A stretch of DNA of 64,000 bases from Methylobacter sp015476545 (GCF_052162025.1 NZ_CP197401.1:558001-622000); one strand, 5' to 3'. Positions 51,377 to 60,626 are shown, counted from the first letter of the stretch. Made by a program: numbers and translations. Notes: generated by a model from the sequence alone, not told the origin.

Positions 51377-53638
51377 TTAGTAGGTCAGCGTCAGCCCGAC
51401 GTTGAACGAGCGGCCCATGCCGGGTACGGCAGTTCCGGCTATATACTGTCCTGTAACGGGATGTCTTTCGCCTATGTAAGTGCCGCCCAACGGTAGCGCA
51501 TAGTTCTTATCCAGCAAATTGTCTATGCCGGCATCGACGCGCATGTGTTTCCAGTTGTAACTGCTTCGCAGATTCAGCAGCACAAAGCCCGCAGTTTTCG
51601 GCTCCAGGCGCACATCCTGTATATCGTCTTTGGCATCGACAAGCTGGGTTTCGACCGTATTGGTCCAGCCGCCCAGTCGGTGGTCTAGTGCGACCAGCGC
51701 ATTGAACGGCATCTGTTGGTACAGGTTGTCGCCTGTATCGTTATTCTGTCCCCTGACATAACTCATTACCGTCCTGCCGGTCAGGCTGCCGTATTGGCTG
51801 GTTTCCAGCAACAGTTTACTGCCTGATACATCGACGCCGAACAGATGGGCTTCAAAGTTATCCAACTGCAGCAGATTAAAGCCGCCGTGCGACGGGCTGG
51901 CGCAAGTCAGGCCGTTGGCCGGCTGACACAGCTCGGCATCGATATAATTGTCGACGTTGGTGTAAAAAGGCGTGACCTTGACCTGCCAGTCTTCCTGATT
52001 CACGTCATGCCAGTCGGCGGTCGCGCTGATGGTATGAGCAACTTCGGGTTGCAGGTTGATATTGCCCACGTACCCATTGCCGTCGCCGACCCAGTTGTTC
52101 ATGAACATATTCATCGGCATGACCATTGCGCCCATGCGGGTGCCGCGCGACCAGGCATAGCGCTCATACAGGCTCGGCGAGCGCGTTTTCCTGGCGACGC
52201 CGAATTCATAAGTCTGCATGTCATTGAAGGTGTAACGCGCCAGAGCCGTCCAGTCGATATTGACGTCGGTGCGTTTGTGCTTGGTATTGTTGAAGGCGAC
52301 GGCGTCCGGCGTCAGCTTGCCGTAGTCCATGACATCGCCGGTATCCATTTCCACGCCGCCGACGCGGATGCCGATCTGGGTCAGCCATTGAGAGTTCCAG
52401 CGGGCTTCCCATTCGGTAAACACATCCAGCCGGTCGCGCTTGCCTTCGAAGATGTTCCAGAAGGGGCCGGGGCCCTGCATCATTTTCATCGAATCGGTGC
52501 CGATCGGATCCCACCAGTCGTTCAGGCGATAGCGCTGATATTCGCTGCCGACGGTCAGCAGATGCTTGTCGGTCACATCGATGTTGGCTTTGACCATCAG
52601 GCCTTGGTTGATGCCGTGCGTATCCATGGGCATGGTCCGGCCTGATTCGCCGCCTTTGTCCTTCAGGAAGTTCATCTTGTGCCGGGCGTCTTCATGGTAG
52701 GCGCGCGTTTCCAGATTACCCCAGTCGAACTGGCTCTTGGTGGAGATATTGGCGAACCAGCTGTCATCGCCGGTCATATCCATGCGCACATTGGGGAAGC
52801 CCTGGTAAGGAATGTTTTGCTGGCCTACCTTGATGACGGCGAGGTGCTTGTCGTTGCGCAAGGCCAATGACAGAGACTGGTTTTCGGAGCGATAGGCCGA
52901 AGAGCCGACGACGTCCTTGCCGTTGATTCTATTGACGCCGGTGAAATCGCCGCCGGCTTTGTAATTGCGCGATTGTACCGAGGAGCCCGTGTAAGTCAGC
53001 GACGCGTTCTCGTTGGCTATCGAAGCGGAAATATTGCCGCCGTAGGCGTCGCCGTTGCTGCGGTAGAAGCCTGACATCTGACCTCTGACCAAAGGTGCTT
53101 CGCCGGCCTCGGCAAATTCGGGGTCGGCCGAATTAACGCGAATGGTCCCGCCGATGCTGTCGCCGCCGAGGCTCACCGGCGTGATGCCGGCCAGTATCTG
53201 GGCGCTGAGGACGCTGGACGGCGCCACATAAGAGAGCGCCGGATTCATATGATTGGCGCAGGCCGAAATCAAATTCATGCCGTCTACTTGCACCCGTAAC
53301 CGGTCGTCTGCCATGCCATGCAGAATGGGCCGGCTTGAAATGCCGCCACCGCCGGACAGGCTCATGCCGGGCACGTCGCTGAACATTTTGGCCGTATCGC
53401 TGATAGCCGTCCTGGATAGCGCTATCTTGGAATGGTCGAGATAAGAACCGAAAGGGATATCGATATTCGATGCCTGGCCTTTGATGATCATCGTATCCAG
53501 AACCATGGCGTCGTCCGCGCTTGTAGTCTGTTCTTTGTTCTGGCTGGCGTTGACGTCGGCTTTATCCGCAGTTACAGGTTCGGCAGCAATCCCGCTTCCT
53601 AAATAACTCGCTCCCAATAATAGTACGTACTTCTTCAT
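51377..53638 (-). CDS. TonB-dependent receptor, OprC/NosA-like copper type
   Basis: A 753-aa outer-membrane receptor: signal peptide (about 1-19), plug domain (about 65-185), 22-strand barrel ending in NVGLTLTY with terminal aromatic. In the plug, ISACANHMNPALSY holds the CxxxM pair Cys127/Met131, and the barrel loop has DARHKMNF with the HxM pair His320/Met322. These match the copper ligands known for Pseudomonas OprC (CxxxM and HxM) in nature and almost in position. Met-rich loops (MGAMVMPMNMFMNN; SMKMMQGPGP) strengthen a copper role. No TonB box or regulator could be assigned. Confidence 0.85.
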   Translation of the reverse strand: MKKYVLLLGASYLGSGIAAEPVTADKADVNASQNKEQTTSADDAMVLDTMIIKGQASNIDIPFGSYLDHSKIALSRTAISDTAKMFSDVPGMSLSGGGGISSRPILHGMADDRLRVQVDGMNLISACANHMNPALSYVAPSSVLSAQILAGITPVSLGGDSIGGTIRVNSADPEFAEAGEAPLVRGQMSGFYRSNGDAYGGNISASIANENASLTYTGSSVQSRNYKAGGDFTGVNRINGKDVVGSSAYRSENQSLSLALRNDKHLAVIKVGQQNIPYQGFPNVRMDMTGDDSWFANISTKSQFDWGNLETRAYHEDARHKMNFLKDKGGESGRTMPMDTHGINQGLMVKANIDVTDKHLLTVGSEYQRYRLNDWWDPIGTDSMKMMQGPGPFWNIFEGKRDRLDVFTEWEARWNSQWLTQIGIRVGGVEMDTGDVMDYGKLTPDAVAFNNTKHKRTDVNIDWTALARYTFNDMQTYEFGVARKTRSPSLYERYAWSRGTRMGAMVMPMNMFMNNWVGDGNGYVGNINLQPEVAHTISATADWHDVNQEDWQVKVTPFYTNVDNYIDAELCQPANGLTCASPSHGGFNLLQLDNFEAHLFGVDVSGSKLLLETSQYGSLTGRTVMSYVRGQNNDTGDNLYQQMPFNALVALDHRLGGWTNTVETQLVDAKDDIQDVRLEPKTAGFVLLNLRSSYNWKHMRVDAGIDNLLDKNYALPLGGTYIGERHPVTGQYIAGTAVPGMGRSFNVGLTLTY

Positions 53639-54253
53639 TTTTACTTATTTATTAGTTAATAACTTTCTAATAATAAGCAACTTTCATACCATTATATTCA
53701 GTAGGTCATCAATTTTAGTATTCACTTATATAATTAGGAAGATATCTAGATTAAAATGTAAGTGAACGCTTATGCGCATGTAATATTAAGTTTACATTTG
53801 TGGCAAATGACATATTTTCATGTGTTAAATAACATAGTTTAATTATTTTCAATAAATCGTATGGATAGAGGGGCCGTGTTTCACCGGACGTAAAAGCGCA
53901 GCTTGATAGGCCTCAGCAAGAGGCTTTAATGATTTGGGCGGGACGGAATAGAATTTTTACAGGTGTTATGGCGTTGCAGGGGCAGATTTACTTGTACCCT
54001 GTAGGGCCATTCGATCCGAAACGCTGCTATTTTTAAAAGAGGTCATTAAGTGCGAATACCCTAAAGGGCACAAGTGAATTCGCACCTACGACGGCCTGGT
54101 CATGAAGATGATCGGCAGCGTCCATGTTGGTCCGGATTATTGGCCGAGGCAGGGGATGAAAATCGGCAGCAAGGCTGAGACACATCTGTAACTAACGGAT
54201 CAGCCCGGTATCTAAACCGGTAAATAACAAAAGCGTCCTTGCGATACAGGCTG
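53639..54253. other. 615-bp gap between TonB receptor and rimI
   Basis: No intact gene. The first 250 bp are AT-rich and likely hold the receptor promoter. From about 53960 to 54195 there is GC-richer intergenic repeat-like sequence, including the hairpin at 54050-54085 and a short frame (KMIGSVHVGPDYWPRQGM) without support. Confidence 0.5.
54050..54085. repeat. Hairpin GTGCGAAT...ATTCGCAC
   Basis: GTGCGAAT (54050-54057) and ATTCGCAC (54078-54085) are perfect 8-bp arms around a 20-nt centre that itself has CCT..AGG. A typical intergenic palindromic repeat; no clear function. Confidence 0.5.
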
Positions 54254-54793
54254 TTAAAAAAGCTCCAATGCCATCATCAACGCATCTTCGCGACCATTTT
54301 CAGCTGGATAATAGCCTTTCCTGATGCCTATTTCGTTGAAGCCCATGTTTTCATACAGGGCGATAGCGTTTTTGTTGGAAGGCCGCACTTCCAGGAAAAC
54401 GGTTTCGGCTCGTTCCCTTGCCGTCTCAATCAGATGCTCCAACAGCTTCCGGCCAATGCCCTGGCCTTGCTCGGCAGGGTCTACGCAGAGGTTCAGAACA
54501 TGCGCCTCACCGACGGCGATGGAAGCGATACAATATCCCAGCACTTTATCCTGCTCTTCGCAAACCCAGCAGTCATAGCGCGCTTTCAGGCAATCCTTGA
54601 AAATGTCTTCGCCCCATGGGAATGGATAGCCTCTTTTTTCGATGGCTGCCACGCTGGGCAGATCGGATACAGCCATTCTCCTAATACGCATTAAATCCTT
54701 TCTATTTACAGAGCCGGGAAATACCTTGGCATAGAATTCCCTGTCCGCATCATAAACCAGCCAATTTTTTATCTTGTCTAACATTGCCCGCAT
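54254..54793 (-). CDS. rimI: Ribosomal protein bS18-alanine N-acetyltransferase-like GNAT
   Basis: About 179 aa from ATG 54793 (MRAMLDKIKNWL), with AGAAGG 6-7 nt upstream inside the udg end. The GNAT core starts near residue 36 (IRRMAVSDLPSVAAIEKRGYPFPWGEDIF), with AcCoA loop EQGQGIGRKLLEHLIE and C-terminal ALYENMGFNEIGIRKGYYP, all RimI-like. An N-terminal extension of about 35 residues is unusual for RimI; a start at the internal MRIRRM is possible. Overlaps or abuts udg. Confidence 0.88.
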   Translation of the reverse strand: MRAMLDKIKNWLVYDADREFYAKVFPGSVNRKDLMRIRRMAVSDLPSVAAIEKRGYPFPWGEDIFKDCLKARYDCWVCEEQDKVLGYCIASIAVGEAHVLNLCVDPAEQGQGIGRKLLEHLIETARERAETVFLEVRPSNKNAIALYENMGFNEIGIRKGYYPAENGREDALMMALELF

Positions 54794-54795
54794 AA

Positions 54796-55512
54796 TCAAC
54801 CTTCTGTGTACGTCTTCATCGCCAACTGTAAATCCATCCAGGCTTTGCGCTTGTCCGGCAGTGACCGTAATAAATAGGCGGGATGATAAACCACAACGAC
54901 CGGCGTTTCATCTAAAGTATGCACTTTGCCTCTGAGCCTGGCCAGCGGGGCCTCGGTTTTTAACAAGGCCTGGGCGGCAATACGCCCTACAGCCAGGATG
55001 ATCCTGGGCTGAACAAGCGCCCGCTGCCGTTGCAGATACGCATGGCAGGCGTCAATCTCGTCCGGTTTGGGGTCGCGATTGCCGGGCGGCCGGCATTTCA
55101 AAATATTGGCGATGAAGACATCCTCCCGGGCCAGTCCCAGCGCGCGCAACATTTCCGTCAGCAGCTGTCCGGCCTTGCCGACAAATGGCTGGCCTTGCAG
55201 ATCCTCACTTTGTCCGGGCGCTTCGCCGATCACCATCCAGTCGGCCTGTTTGTTGCCGGTGCCGAAAACGGTCTGGGTGCGCGTCTCGCACAAGGCGCAT
55301 TTCCGGCACGCCGCTACTTCGGCTTGCAGAGACTCCCAGTTATCCGGTCCGGGTTGCGCCGGCTCATGATCAGTCGGCGCTAGTGCGGCAGCCTCCGGCG
55401 CTGCATTATCAATGAGCAGCTGCTCATCCCTGTCGGGCGCAGGCGCGGCTCTGGGAACCCAGACATCGATGCCCATCGCCTCCAGATATTGCAAGCGCAG
55501 CGCGTTATCCAT
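54796..55512 (-). CDS. Uracil-DNA glycosylase family 4 (Fe-S type)
   Basis: A 238-aa enzyme. Motif 1 is GEAPGQSEDLQGQPFVGKAGQLL; cluster cysteines are in CRKCALC, LKCRPPGNRDP and a later Cys; motif 2-like VVVYHPAYLLRS is near the C-terminus. It removes uracil from DNA. A 55-60-residue Ala/Pro/Asp-rich N-terminal part (DVWVPRAAPAPDRDEQLL) precedes the domain, as in many proteobacterial members. It lies between leuA and rimI, 17 nt after leuA. Confidence 0.93.
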   Translation of the reverse strand: MDNALRLQYLEAMGIDVWVPRAAPAPDRDEQLLIDNAAPEAAALAPTDHEPAQPGPDNWESLQAEVAACRKCALCETRTQTVFGTGNKQADWMVIGEAPGQSEDLQGQPFVGKAGQLLTEMLRALGLAREDVFIANILKCRPPGNRDPKPDEIDACHAYLQRQRALVQPRIILAVGRIAAQALLKTEAPLARLRGKVHTLDETPVVVVYHPAYLLRSLPDKRKAWMDLQLAMKTYTEG

Positions 55513-55529
55513 GACAGTTCACTATAAGG

Positions 55530-57074
55530 CTAAACATCACCTTTCTGCGGATGCCGGCGCTGATTCGGCGTCTGCAGCTTATTGATGGCGTTGACATAGG
55601 CTTTCGCCGAAGCAATCACGATGTCGGTATCGGCGCCCAGGCCATTGACGATGCGGCCTGCTTTTTCAATGCGTACCGTGACTTCGCCCTGGGCGTCGGT
55701 GCCGTTGGTAATGTTGTTGACTGAATAAAGCTCCAGTGCGGCTCCGGATTGCACGACCTCTTCGATGGCTTTAAGGCTGGCATCGACAGCGCCGCTGCCG
55801 CTGGCCTTGCCCATGATTTCCTGATTGTCGATGCGCAGGGCGACCGTCGCGTTAGGGATTTCTCCGGTTTCGGAGCAGACCTTCAGCGAAATCAATTTGA
55901 CATGTTCGTCTTCGGCTTCAAAGCCGACTTCCGATATCAGCGCCTGCAGGTCTTCGTCGAAAATATCGTGCTTTTTGTCGGCCAGTTGCTTGAAGCGGAA
56001 AAAGGCATCGTTCAACTCTTCTTCGGAAGAGAATTCAAAGCCCAGTTCGGTCATGCGGCTCTTGAAGGCGTTGCGGCCGGAGTGTTTGCCCATGACCATG
56101 CGGTTGGCGGTCCAGCCTACATCCTCGGCTCGCATGATTTCATAAGTTTCGCGGCTTTTCAGCACGCCGTCCTGGTGAATGCCGGATTCGTGCGCGAAGG
56201 CATTGGCGCCGACGATGGCCTTGTTGGGCTGCACAGGGAAGCCGGTAATCGACGAAACCAGTTTTGAACAGGTGACGATCTCGCGCGTATCAATGCCTGT
56301 CTGGCAAGCAAACACATCCTGACGGGTGCGGACCGCCATGACGACTTCTTCCAGCGAGGCATTGCCGGCGCGCTCACCCAGGCCGTTGATCGTGCATTCG
56401 ATCTGGCGTGCGCCGTTCATGACCGCCGACAGGGAGTTGGCAACGGCCAGTCCCAGGTCATTATGGCAATGGACCGAGAAAATGGCCTTGTCCGAATTCG
56501 GGATGCGTCTGATCAGGTTGGCGATCGTCTCGCCGAACTGCTGCGGGATGCTGTAGCCGACCGTATCGGGGATATTCAGTGTCGTGGCACCGGCATCGAT
56601 GACGGCTTCCAAAATGCGGCACAGAAAGTCCTCTTCCGAACGTCCGGCGTCTTCGGCTGAAAATTCGACGTCATCGGTATACTGCCGCGCGCGTTTTACG
56701 GCTCTGACCGCATACTCGATCACTTGCTCCGGCTGCATCTGCAGTTTCATCTGCATATGAATCGGCGATGTCGCGATAAACGTATGGATGCGCGAACGGT
56801 TGGCGCCTTTGAGCGCCTCGCCGGCGCGATCGATATCCTTGTCCAGCGCTCTGGCCAAACCGCATACGGTACTGTCTTTAACGGCTTTGGCCACGGCCTG
56901 AACGGCTTCGAAGTCGCCGATGCTGGCGATAGGGAAGCCAGCCTCGATAACATCCACTCTCAAACGCTCCAGCGCCTTGCCAATCCTGACTTTTTCATCA
57001 CGCGTCATGGAAGCGCCGGGGCTTTGTTCGCCATCGCGCAAGGTAGTATCGAATATAATTAACTTGTCTTTCAT
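55530..57074 (-). CDS. leuA: 2-isopropylmalate synthase
   Basis: About 514 aa from ATG 57074 (MKDKLIIFDTTLRDGEQSPG), with GGAG 5 nt upstream; an ATG at 57089 is in the palindrome and less likely. A TIM-barrel catalytic domain (SVHCHNDLGLAVANSL metal motif; GERAGNASLEEVVMAV) and a C-terminal regulatory domain (about 390-505) that binds leucine are present. It condenses acetyl-CoA with 2-ketoisovalerate, the first step to leucine. A sigma-70 promoter, a leucine-rich leader peptide and two palindromes lie upstream. Confidence 0.97.
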   Translation of the reverse strand: MKDKLIIFDTTLRDGEQSPGASMTRDEKVRIGKALERLRVDVIEAGFPIASIGDFEAVQAVAKAVKDSTVCGLARALDKDIDRAGEALKGANRSRIHTFIATSPIHMQMKLQMQPEQVIEYAVRAVKRARQYTDDVEFSAEDAGRSEEDFLCRILEAVIDAGATTLNIPDTVGYSIPQQFGETIANLIRRIPNSDKAIFSVHCHNDLGLAVANSLSAVMNGARQIECTINGLGERAGNASLEEVVMAVRTRQDVFACQTGIDTREIVTCSKLVSSITGFPVQPNKAIVGANAFAHESGIHQDGVLKSRETYEIMRAEDVGWTANRMVMGKHSGRNAFKSRMTELGFEFSSEEELNDAFFRFKQLADKKHDIFDEDLQALISEVGFEAEDEHVKLISLKVCSETGEIPNATVALRIDNQEIMGKASGSGAVDASLKAIEEVVQSGAALELYSVNNITNGTDAQGEVTVRIEKAGRIVNGLGADTDIVIASAKAYVNAINKLQTPNQRRHPQKGDV

Positions 57075-57079
57075 AGGGG

Positions 57080-57117
57080 CTCCATGCATGGAGAACTATC
57101 AGCGGTTCCGCTGATAG
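57080..57117 (-). promoter_or_regulatory. Two adjacent palindromes over the leuA ribosome-binding region
   Basis: CTCCATGCATGGAG (57080-57093) is a perfect 14-bp palindrome that contains the leuA GGAG. Directly upstream, CTATCAGCGG/CCGCTGATAG (57096-57117) is a 10-bp inverted repeat. Pairing in the mRNA would mask or expose the ribosome site. Confidence 0.6.
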
Positions 57118-57165
57118 CGATTAGTAAAGAGGGTTTAAACAAAGTAAGAGAGAAGAATGCGCCCG

Positions 57166-57279
57166 TCAGGGCAGGAATCTTAAAGATAGACACAGCAATG
57201 CGCGCGGCCCTGGCCCGTCAGGCAGGGTGACAGTAAAAACGTTGTTAAAAGGCATAACGGGCTGGATGGACATGATCAT
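57166..57279 (-). CDS. Putative leuA leader peptide
   Basis: A 37-aa frame from the ATG at 57279 (or the ATG at 57273 or 57255) whose end reads GPRALLCLSLRFLP-stop. Six Leu codons (TTG, CTG, CTA, TTA, CTG among them) fall in the last dozen codons, the pattern of amino-acid attenuation leaders. The segments CAGGGC before and GCCCTG after the Leu codons can pair, and GCCC-TGAC-GGGC follows at the stop. It lies just after a good promoter and about 90 bp before leuA. No strong U-run terminator is visible, so the mechanism is open. Confidence 0.5.
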   Translation of the reverse strand: MIMSIQPVMPFNNVFTVTLPDGPGPRALLCLSLRFLP

Positions 57280-57280
57280 G

Positions 57281-57309
57281 ACTATACGCGAATGACACGG
57301 GGCTCTCAA
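57281..57309 (-). promoter_or_regulatory. sigma-70 promoter of leuA
   Basis: On the minus strand TTGAGA (57309-57304) and TATAGT (57286-57281) are spaced exactly 17 bp. It starts 10 nt after the pssA stop, so leuA is transcribed separately from pssA. Transcription would begin next to the leader peptide ATG. Confidence 0.75.
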
Positions 57310-57318
57310 GCAGATTTT

Positions 57319-58062
57319 TTACGGTTTGCGCCCCTGCAGCCGGCGCTTGCGCATGACCAGCGTAATGACCGGTCCTGAAATCGCGTACGCCAAAAATAAT
57401 GCAAACAGCATGATCTGAGGCTGCGCCATCACGAAAGCGATGCCCAGCATAACGGCAGTGGCCACAACAAATGGCACTTTGCCTTTCAAATCGATTTCCT
57501 TGAAGCTGGAATAGCGAAAGTTGCTGACCATCAGCAATCCCGTGCTAATCATCAACACGATGGCGACATATTTAAGCATTTCAATGTCATAGCCATATTC
57601 CAGGCAGATCCAGATAAACCCGGCCGGAATGGCGGCCGCAGCCGGGCTGGGCAACCCCTGAAAATAGCGCTTGTCGGCAGATTCGACCTGGGTGTTAAAA
57701 CGCGCCAGTCTTAAGGCGCCGCCGGCCATATGGACGAAGGCCGCGAACAGGCCCAGCTTGCCGAGGCTGGAAAAAGCCCACATATACATGACCAGAGCCG
57801 GCGCCGCGCCGAACGAAATCATGTCCGACAGACTGTCGTATTGCACGCCGAATTCGCTCTGCGTATTGGTCAGGCGCGCCACGCGGCCATCGAGCCCGTC
57901 CAGCACCATCGCAACGAAAATCGAAATGGCCGCGGTTTCGTATCGTCCGCCCATCGCCGAGGTAATGGCATAGAAGCCGGCAAACATGGCTCCCGTAGTG
58001 AACAGGTTAGGTAACAGATAAATGCCACGGCGGCGGCGATTAGGGCGCTTTTCAGAGGTCAT
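57319..58062 (-). CDS. pssA: CDP-diacylglycerol--serine O-phosphatidyltransferase
   Basis: About 247 aa from ATG 58062 (MTSEKRPNRRRRGIYLLPN); a TTG at 58071 with AAGGA 4 nt upstream is an alternative. The CDP-alcohol motif is DGLDGRVARLTNTQSEFGVQYDSLSDM. Six to eight membrane helices and a basic C-terminus (MRKRRLQGRKP) place it in the inner membrane, where it makes phosphatidylserine. This is the type II, integral-membrane form rather than the soluble E. coli type. Confidence 0.92.
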   Translation of the reverse strand: MTSEKRPNRRRRGIYLLPNLFTTGAMFAGFYAITSAMGGRYETAAISIFVAMVLDGLDGRVARLTNTQSEFGVQYDSLSDMISFGAAPALVMYMWAFSSLGKLGLFAAFVHMAGGALRLARFNTQVESADKRYFQGLPSPAAAAIPAGFIWICLEYGYDIEMLKYVAIVLMISTGLLMVSNFRYSSFKEIDLKGKVPFVVATAVMLGIAFVMAQPQIMLFALFLAYAISGPVITLVMRKRRLQGRKP

Positions 58063-58238
58063 AAAGGTCAATCGGTCCTTGCTTTGTCTATAAATAAAAA
58101 ACAGTGTACGGAATTATACAATGAGCCCACCGGACGGGCATAAATTAATAACCGGCGCCGGGTAATGATCCGACACTTCCATACAGGCAGTATCGATTAG
58201 TACTATGACCGCTTCATGTCAGAACATCGGGTATTGTT

Positions 58239-58886
58239 TTAATCCTCGTATCGGGGACGTCCGCTGAGCTCAATCGGTATCACACAGGAATAACCCATGG
58301 GCCTCTTGGCCAGGTATTGCTGATGATAGTCCTCGGCGTAATAGAATTCTCCGGCCGGCCGAATTTCGGTTGTTATTTCTCCGCGTCCTGCCTCTGTGAG
58401 GCGCTGCTGGTAATGGTCTCTTGACTCAAGCGCCTCCTCGAATTGCGCACGAGTGTAAGTGTATATGCCTGAGCGATATTGCGTACCGATGTCAGGGCCT
58501 TGCCGCATGCCTAGGGTTGGATCGTGGGCTTCCCAGAACAGCTTCAGCAGTTCGCTATACGAGGTCAAAGCCGAATCGTAAATGACCTTTACGACTTCGG
58601 CATGGCCGGTCAGTCCCGTGCAGACTTCCTCGTAAGTCGGGTTGGGCGTATAGCCGCCGCTGTAGCCGACAGCCGTGCTGTATATGTGCGGATGCTCCCA
58701 GAATTTCTGCTCCGCGCCCCAGAAGCAGCCCAGGCCAAACAAGGCCTGTTCCATGCCGGGCGGGAATGGCGGCAGGATTGGATTGCCGGTAACGAAGTGA
58801 TGATTGATGACGGGCATCGGTGTATCACGGCCGGGCAATGCGTTCGCCGGGTCTGGCAGTACGAGCTTTTTTGATGAGATAATCAT
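58239..58886 (-). CDS. msrA: Peptide-methionine (S)-S-oxide reductase
   Basis: About 215 aa from ATG 58886 (MIISSKKLVLPDPANALPGR), preceded by GAAGG; an upstream start at 58928 is less likely. The catalytic motif is ALFGLGCFWGAEQKFW; GYSGGYTPNPTYEEVCTGLTGHAE and the C-terminal AEDYHQQYL complete the family pattern. It reduces oxidised methionine with thioredoxin. Its N-terminal 40 residues match the longer MsrA form of E. coli. Confidence 0.95.
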   Translation of the reverse strand: MIISSKKLVLPDPANALPGRDTPMPVINHHFVTGNPILPPFPPGMEQALFGLGCFWGAEQKFWEHPHIYSTAVGYSGGYTPNPTYEEVCTGLTGHAEVVKVIYDSALTSYSELLKLFWEAHDPTLGMRQGPDIGTQYRSGIYTYTRAQFEEALESRDHYQQRLTEAGRGEITTEIRPAGEFYYAEDYHQQYLAKRPMGYSCVIPIELSGRPRYED

Positions 58887-58981
58887 AGCTATAGCCCTTC
58901 GTAGGTGGATTAGGAACTGTTTGAACACAGGTTACTCTGATCTGATATGAGAATAAAGCACATACAATTAACTGGAGAATC

Positions 58982-59851
58982 ATGATAGAGCAAGATGTTT
59001 TGCGCCGCTTTTTATTCGAAGACATGGGCGTGCGTGGTGAATGGGTCAAGCTGAGGGACAGCTGGCAAGCGGCGAAGGCGCATCAGCAAGGCCCGCAAAA
59101 CGTGATGCAGCAGTTGGGGCAGGCGCTGGCGGCGGTCACGATGTTGTCCGCGACCGTCAAATTCAGAGGTTCGATGATTATGCAGGCGCAGGGCGACGGC
59201 GACCTGAAAACGCTGGTGGCGCAGTGCACGCATGATCGAAAAATCAGAGGGCTGGTAAGAAGCGCCGACAGGGTGTCAGGCAGTACGCTGGAGCAGATGT
59301 TCGGACACGGGCGCCTGGTGCTGACCATAGAGCCTGAAAATGCCGAGCCTTATCAAGGCATCGTGCCGCTGCAGGGCGCAGGTCTTGCAAATGCCCTGGA
59401 AACTTATTTTACGCAGTCGGAGCAGTTGCGCACCCGGCTGTGGCTGTTCGCCAACGATATGCAGGCGGTCGGTTTGCTGTTGCAGGAGCTGCCGGCTCAG
59501 CAGAGTTACCGGTCTGATTGGGACCACATCGAGATGCTGGCAAACACCGTGACTGAGCAGGAGCTGATGACGCTCGATTGCGGACAGATGCTGCATCGTC
59601 TGTTTCATGAGGAAAAAGTCAGACTGTTCGATTCCGAGCCGGTTGAATTCAAATGCGCCTGTTCCCGCGAAAGACTGGAACGGACCCTGTTGGCGCTCGG
59701 GCGGGCGGAGCTGGAAAGCATTCTGACAGAGCGGGATGTCATTGAAGTAGGCTGCGAATTCTGCGGTGCACATTATCGTTTTGACAAGGTTGACGTGGAA
59801 GGCATTCTGTCCCAAGAGAAGACAGCGAATGGGCCCGAAACGCGGCATTAA
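58982..59851 (+). CDS. hslO: Redox-regulated chaperone Hsp33
   Basis: A 289-aa holdase. The N-terminal substrate-binding domain starts MIEQDVLRRFLFEDMGVRGE; the C-terminal zinc switch has CACSRERL and CEFCGAHY (CxC...CxxC). Oxidation releases zinc and turns on chaperone activity. GGAGAATC lies before the ATG. The next gene begins 10 nt downstream. Confidence 0.97.
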   Translation: MIEQDVLRRFLFEDMGVRGEWVKLRDSWQAAKAHQQGPQNVMQQLGQALAAVTMLSATVKFRGSMIMQAQGDGDLKTLVAQCTHDRKIRGLVRSADRVSGSTLEQMFGHGRLVLTIEPENAEPYQGIVPLQGAGLANALETYFTQSEQLRTRLWLFANDMQAVGLLLQELPAQQSYRSDWDHIEMLANTVTEQELMTLDCGQMLHRLFHEEKVRLFDSEPVEFKCACSRERLERTLLALGRAELESILTERDVIEVGCEFCGAHYRFDKVDVEGILSQEKTANGPETRH

Positions 59852-59861
59852 TAGCGTCGTC

Positions 59862-60626
59862 ATGAAGCGAGGACTCCGCCTAATCGGCCTGCTGGCGCTG
59901 GCCGTCTCATTGACCGGCTGCATTTACTGGCTGCGAGCCTATCAGACTTATCTGCAAATGGGCGAATTCGACCGCTACTTTAGCGTGGTGGCGGCCGATG
60001 ATTTCACGCTGGAATTTAAAAAGCCGATCATGTACAGCCAGGATTTTGTATCACTGGCCAAGCTGTATCCCAGCGAGAATGATGCAACTCCGGAAGGGCG
60101 GCGCTTCCGGTACTGGTTTCGCAAGGTCGATAGCCACAACCAGGTGATTAAGCCTGAGATCAAGTTTTATTCCGAATTGACTTTCAACAAGGAAGACCGC
60201 ATCACCTCCTGGTCTTTCTCGCCTTTGTTCCTGCAAATCGCGCCGCCGAAGTTTCTGGAAGTGTCGCTGCGTTCGATTGGCGGTGCCGAGATCGATAAGG
60301 AAAAACAGCAGCTCCGGGCCAATACTGACCTGCTAGAAAAGATTTCCGCCGATCTGCCCAGGAAACCGGCCGTCATCGCGCATTTGGGGGCGCCGCTGGA
60401 AGTGCAGGTGGAAAAAGAAAACGAAGTGTATGTCTATCATTTTCTGCTGGAAACCCATGGCATAGAAGAGGGCTATGAAGACCGCGCCTTAAGCGAGGTA
60501 AAACTGACTTTCGATAAATCGACTCAGGAACTGGTCAGAATGGCCGGGCGTTTCGCGGGCCTTAAGGTATCGATCAATTACCGGAAGTTTCTTGATAATG
60601 CTAGTGAATCGGCAAAAGCTTCATAA
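59862..60626 (+). CDS. Uncharacterised lipoprotein
   Basis: About 254 aa from ATG 59862 (MKRGLRLIGLLALAVSLTGC); an upstream frame extends into hslO and is not used. The lipobox LTGC gives a modified Cys at residue 20, followed by IYWLRAYQTYLQMGEFDRYF. Aromatic residues after the Cys do not signal inner-membrane retention. The rest is soluble and beta-rich (EVYVYHFLLETHGIEEGYEDRALSEVKLTF). I do not recognise the family. It may be co-transcribed with hslO. Confidence 0.85.
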   Translation: MKRGLRLIGLLALAVSLTGCIYWLRAYQTYLQMGEFDRYFSVVAADDFTLEFKKPIMYSQDFVSLAKLYPSENDATPEGRRFRYWFRKVDSHNQVIKPEIKFYSELTFNKEDRITSWSFSPLFLQIAPPKFLEVSLRSIGGAEIDKEKQQLRANTDLLEKISADLPRKPAVIAHLGAPLEVQVEKENEVYVYHFLLETHGIEEGYEDRALSEVKLTFDKSTQELVRMAGRFAGLKVSINYRKFLDNASESAKAS

